Assembly (NCBI GenBank): GCA_027451565.1
Contig: DAIDJC010000146.1
Span: forward strand, 1 to 8,279
Source: Limisphaerales bacterium
Lineage (GTDB): Bacteria; Verrucomicrobiota; Verrucomicrobiia; Limisphaerales; UBA11358
Direction of reading: 5' to 3'
DNA length: 8,279 nucleotides
Shown one piece after another: positions 6,725 to 8,279 of the stretch. Every line of letters begins with the position of its first letter. The first letter of the stretch is position 1. The notes beneath the pieces were generated by a model. It made no database searches, was not told where the DNA came from, and saw nothing but the letters and a program-made list of their open reading frames with translations. The translations under genes were made by a program, and so were the position numbers.

Positions 6725-8279
6725 CTATCTCGTTGATTGAGATGGCGATAACCGCCATGCGCACTCGTCGGTAAGCGGCCGGCCATCGCGGTCCGCTTCC
6801 GCTGTGATTTTGTTTTCACCGGGCGTTAATACCACATTTTTCCAGATGAACACACCATCCTTCACGCCGCTGATTTTCCCCTGGGATTTTCCGTTCACAA
6901 AAAGCCCGACCGTTTCGGCATTGGAATAAACTTTTATGTCCGTGACCGCGTTGGTTCGTTCGGTGAACCGGCGGCTGGTGATGTACAGAACCGGCTGGTC
7001 GGACCAGTTGGCTTTATAGAAAAAGAAGGCATCTTTTTTTGTCTTGCGATCCCGCGTAACGAGTCCCTTGTCATTCAGTCCAGGCTGCCCGCCTTCGTTC
7101 CGCGTGCTGACGGCAAAATCAAACATGCACCAGACAAAGGTGCCCCAGACATAAGGACGCGCTTTCAAGGCGGCCCAGGCCGCTTCATGCACCTCAGCCT
7201 GCCATTCCTCAGGATGCCACTGCCCGGCAGGCTTGGGATGTTTTGGGTCCTGTTCGTGCTGGGCGGGATTGGCGCCCGCGCCATACTCGCTCACACAAAA
7301 GCCTCCGTGCCGACTTGTGCCACGCAATTTGTCCAGGTCCGCCCCGTAGTCCTCCTTGTTGCCGCGATACCAGCCGGGATAAATGTTCCAGCCGAGGAGA
7401 TCAGGAATCCGGTTCATTTGCGGACGCGCTTCCGTCATTGTCGCCTGAATGGTTGGGCGGGTTGGATCCTCACCGTGGGCCATGGCGGCCAAATCCTGCA
7501 GTTCGCCATGCGGGTCGTCGCTGCCTCCGCCGATTTCATTGGCAAGGCTCCAAACAAAAATCGAGGGGTGGTTGATGCTTTGCCTGATCAAATCCAGCAA
7601 CTGGCTGCGCGAGGTGTTCTCAAATTCCGGCGTGTCGCGGACGATGTTGACCTGGGGTATTTCTGCCCACACCAAAATGCCGGCCTGGTCACAGAGTTTG
7701 TAAAAATAATCGCTGTGCTGGTAATGGGCGCACCGCACCACTGTTACACCGAGTTCCTTCATAAGGGCGATATCCTGATCCATGTCCGCCTCCGAGATGG
7801 CCCAGCCTTTGTTCATGTAATCCTGGTGCCGGTCCACCCCATGCAATGAATAAGGTTCGCCGTTCAGGAAAAATCCCCGGTCCGGGTCTATCGAAAAAAA
7901 CCGCAAGCCCATCGGTTGTTCCACCCGGTCCATCATCGTGCCATCATCCGTTTGCAATTCCATGACGGCGTGGTAAAGATACGGGTCCTTTCGCCCGTTC
8001 CACAGGTGCGGGTGGGGCAGGACAAGGTGAAAATAATACGGCGCGGTGTCCGAACGCGCGAGCGTGAGAGACTGACTGCTGATTAATGCGGATTTGCCAT
8101 CCGCGCCCACAATGCTGGCGACCAGCTTGAGCGGCACCTTGTCCTTGGTGCCGTTGGAAACCTGCGCCGTCACATCAAGGACTGCCTGAGTTGTGGAAAC
8201 ACTCGTTTGCAGCCAAGCCACGCCCGGCGATCCGTGATCGGTGAGGGCAATGTTTTCGTCATCGGTTACAATCAGATGC
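6725..8279 (-). CDS. GH2 beta-galactosidase-type glycoside hydrolase (5' end outside window)
   Basis: The frame stays open to the window edge, so the start codon, any signal peptide and most of the N-terminal sugar-binding domain are missing; about 517 codons are visible, ending in TAG. What remains is an immunoglobulin-like domain (roughly the first 125 visible residues), a TIM barrel, and a C-terminal beta-sandwich with the segment AETVGLFVNGKSQGK, typical of the accessory domain after the barrel. The barrel begins near DRGFFLNGEPYSLHGVDRHQ. The general acid/base is the Glu of WSLANEI (codon 7535-7537). The likely nucleophile is the Glu of CVSEYGA (codon 7286-7288). Both catalytic residues are intact, so the enzyme should be active as a retaining exo-glycosidase. 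Beta-galactosidase is the commonest activity for this architecture, but beta-glucuronidase or other GH2 activities cannot be excluded. It differs clearly from the second GH2 at 612-3515 around both catalytic motifs, so the two are not a recent duplication. It is the most upstream gene seen; a 231-nt gap separates it from the GH28 gene. Confidence 0.9.
   Translation of the reverse strand, partial: HLIVTDDENIALTDHGSPGVAWLQTSVSTTQAVLDVTAQVSNGTKDKVPLKLVASIVGADGKSALISSQSLTLARSDTAPYYFHLVLPHPHLWNGRKDPYLYHAVMELQTDDGTMMDRVEQPMGLRFFSIDPDRGFFLNGEPYSLHGVDRHQDYMNKGWAISEADMDQDIALMKELGVTVVRCAHYQHSDYFYKLCDQAGILVWAEIPQVNIVRDTPEFENTSRSQLLDLIRQSINHPSIFVWSLANEIGGGSDDPHGELQDLAAMAHGEDPTRPTIQATMTEARPQMNRIPDLLGWNIYPGWYRGNKEDYGADLDKLRGTSRHGGFCVSEYGAGANPAQHEQDPKHPKPAGQWHPEEWQAEVHEAAWAALKARPYVWGTFVWCMFDFAVSTRNEGGQPGLNDKGLVTRDRKTKKDAFFFYKANWSDQPVLYITSRRFTERTNAVTDIKVYSNAETVGLFVNGKSQGKISGVKDGVFIWKNVVLTPGENKITAEADRDGRPLTDECAWRLSPSQSTR

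Noticed and set aside
7187..7849. 220-codon plus-strand open frame with hydrophobic stretches
   Set aside because: It is antisense to the catalytic barrel of the upstream GH2, whose motifs are clear. The apparent hydrophobic segments reflect reverse-complement codons.

Overview
The window carries a minus-strand run of secreted carbohydrate-active enzymes. It looks like part of a bacterial polysaccharide-degradation cluster. Base composition is moderately GC-rich by eye. The mix of protein families (GH2 enzymes with long C-terminal extensions, a divergent GH28, a five-bladed-propeller hydrolase and an alpha-galactosidase-like fragment), the classical signal peptides and the lack of obvious Shine-Dalgarno sequences would fit a Verrucomicrobiota-type (or Bacteroidota-like) polymer degrader. 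This placement is inference: there is no rRNA or phylogenetic marker here, and no SusC/SusD pair, sulfatase, transporter or regulator.

Layout in the direction of transcription (right to left): (1) 8279-6725, a GH2 beta-galactosidase-type enzyme whose 5' end lies beyond the window; (2) 6724-6494, a 231-nt gap without a convincing gene; (3) 6493-5036, a GH28-type right-handed beta-helix protein with a signal peptide; (4) 5007-4618, a 129-codon open frame that resembles only the C-terminal end of alpha-galactosidase-like proteins and is probably a decayed gene; (5) 4572-3535, a GH43-like beta-propeller hydrolase with a signal peptide; (6) 3515-612, a second, larger GH2 enzyme with a signal peptide and an extra jelly-roll-like domain nested in its C-terminal region; (7) 611-1, non-coding as far as I can see, with a few weak hairpins.

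Genes 3 to 6 are separated by only 19-45 nt and very probably share a transcript; gene 1 may share it too. Together they suggest stepwise cleavage of a galactose-containing acidic or branched polysaccharide outside the cytoplasm. In that scheme the beta-helix enzyme would attack uronic-acid or related links, and the propeller enzyme and two different GH2 enzymes would trim terminal sugars. The substrate cannot be read from sequence alone; pectic side chains or arabinogalactan-like glycans are plausible. The most notable points are the orphan alpha-galactosidase C-terminus, the GH28 protein lacking two of the four canonical GH28 active-site motifs, and the nested domain in the downstream GH2.
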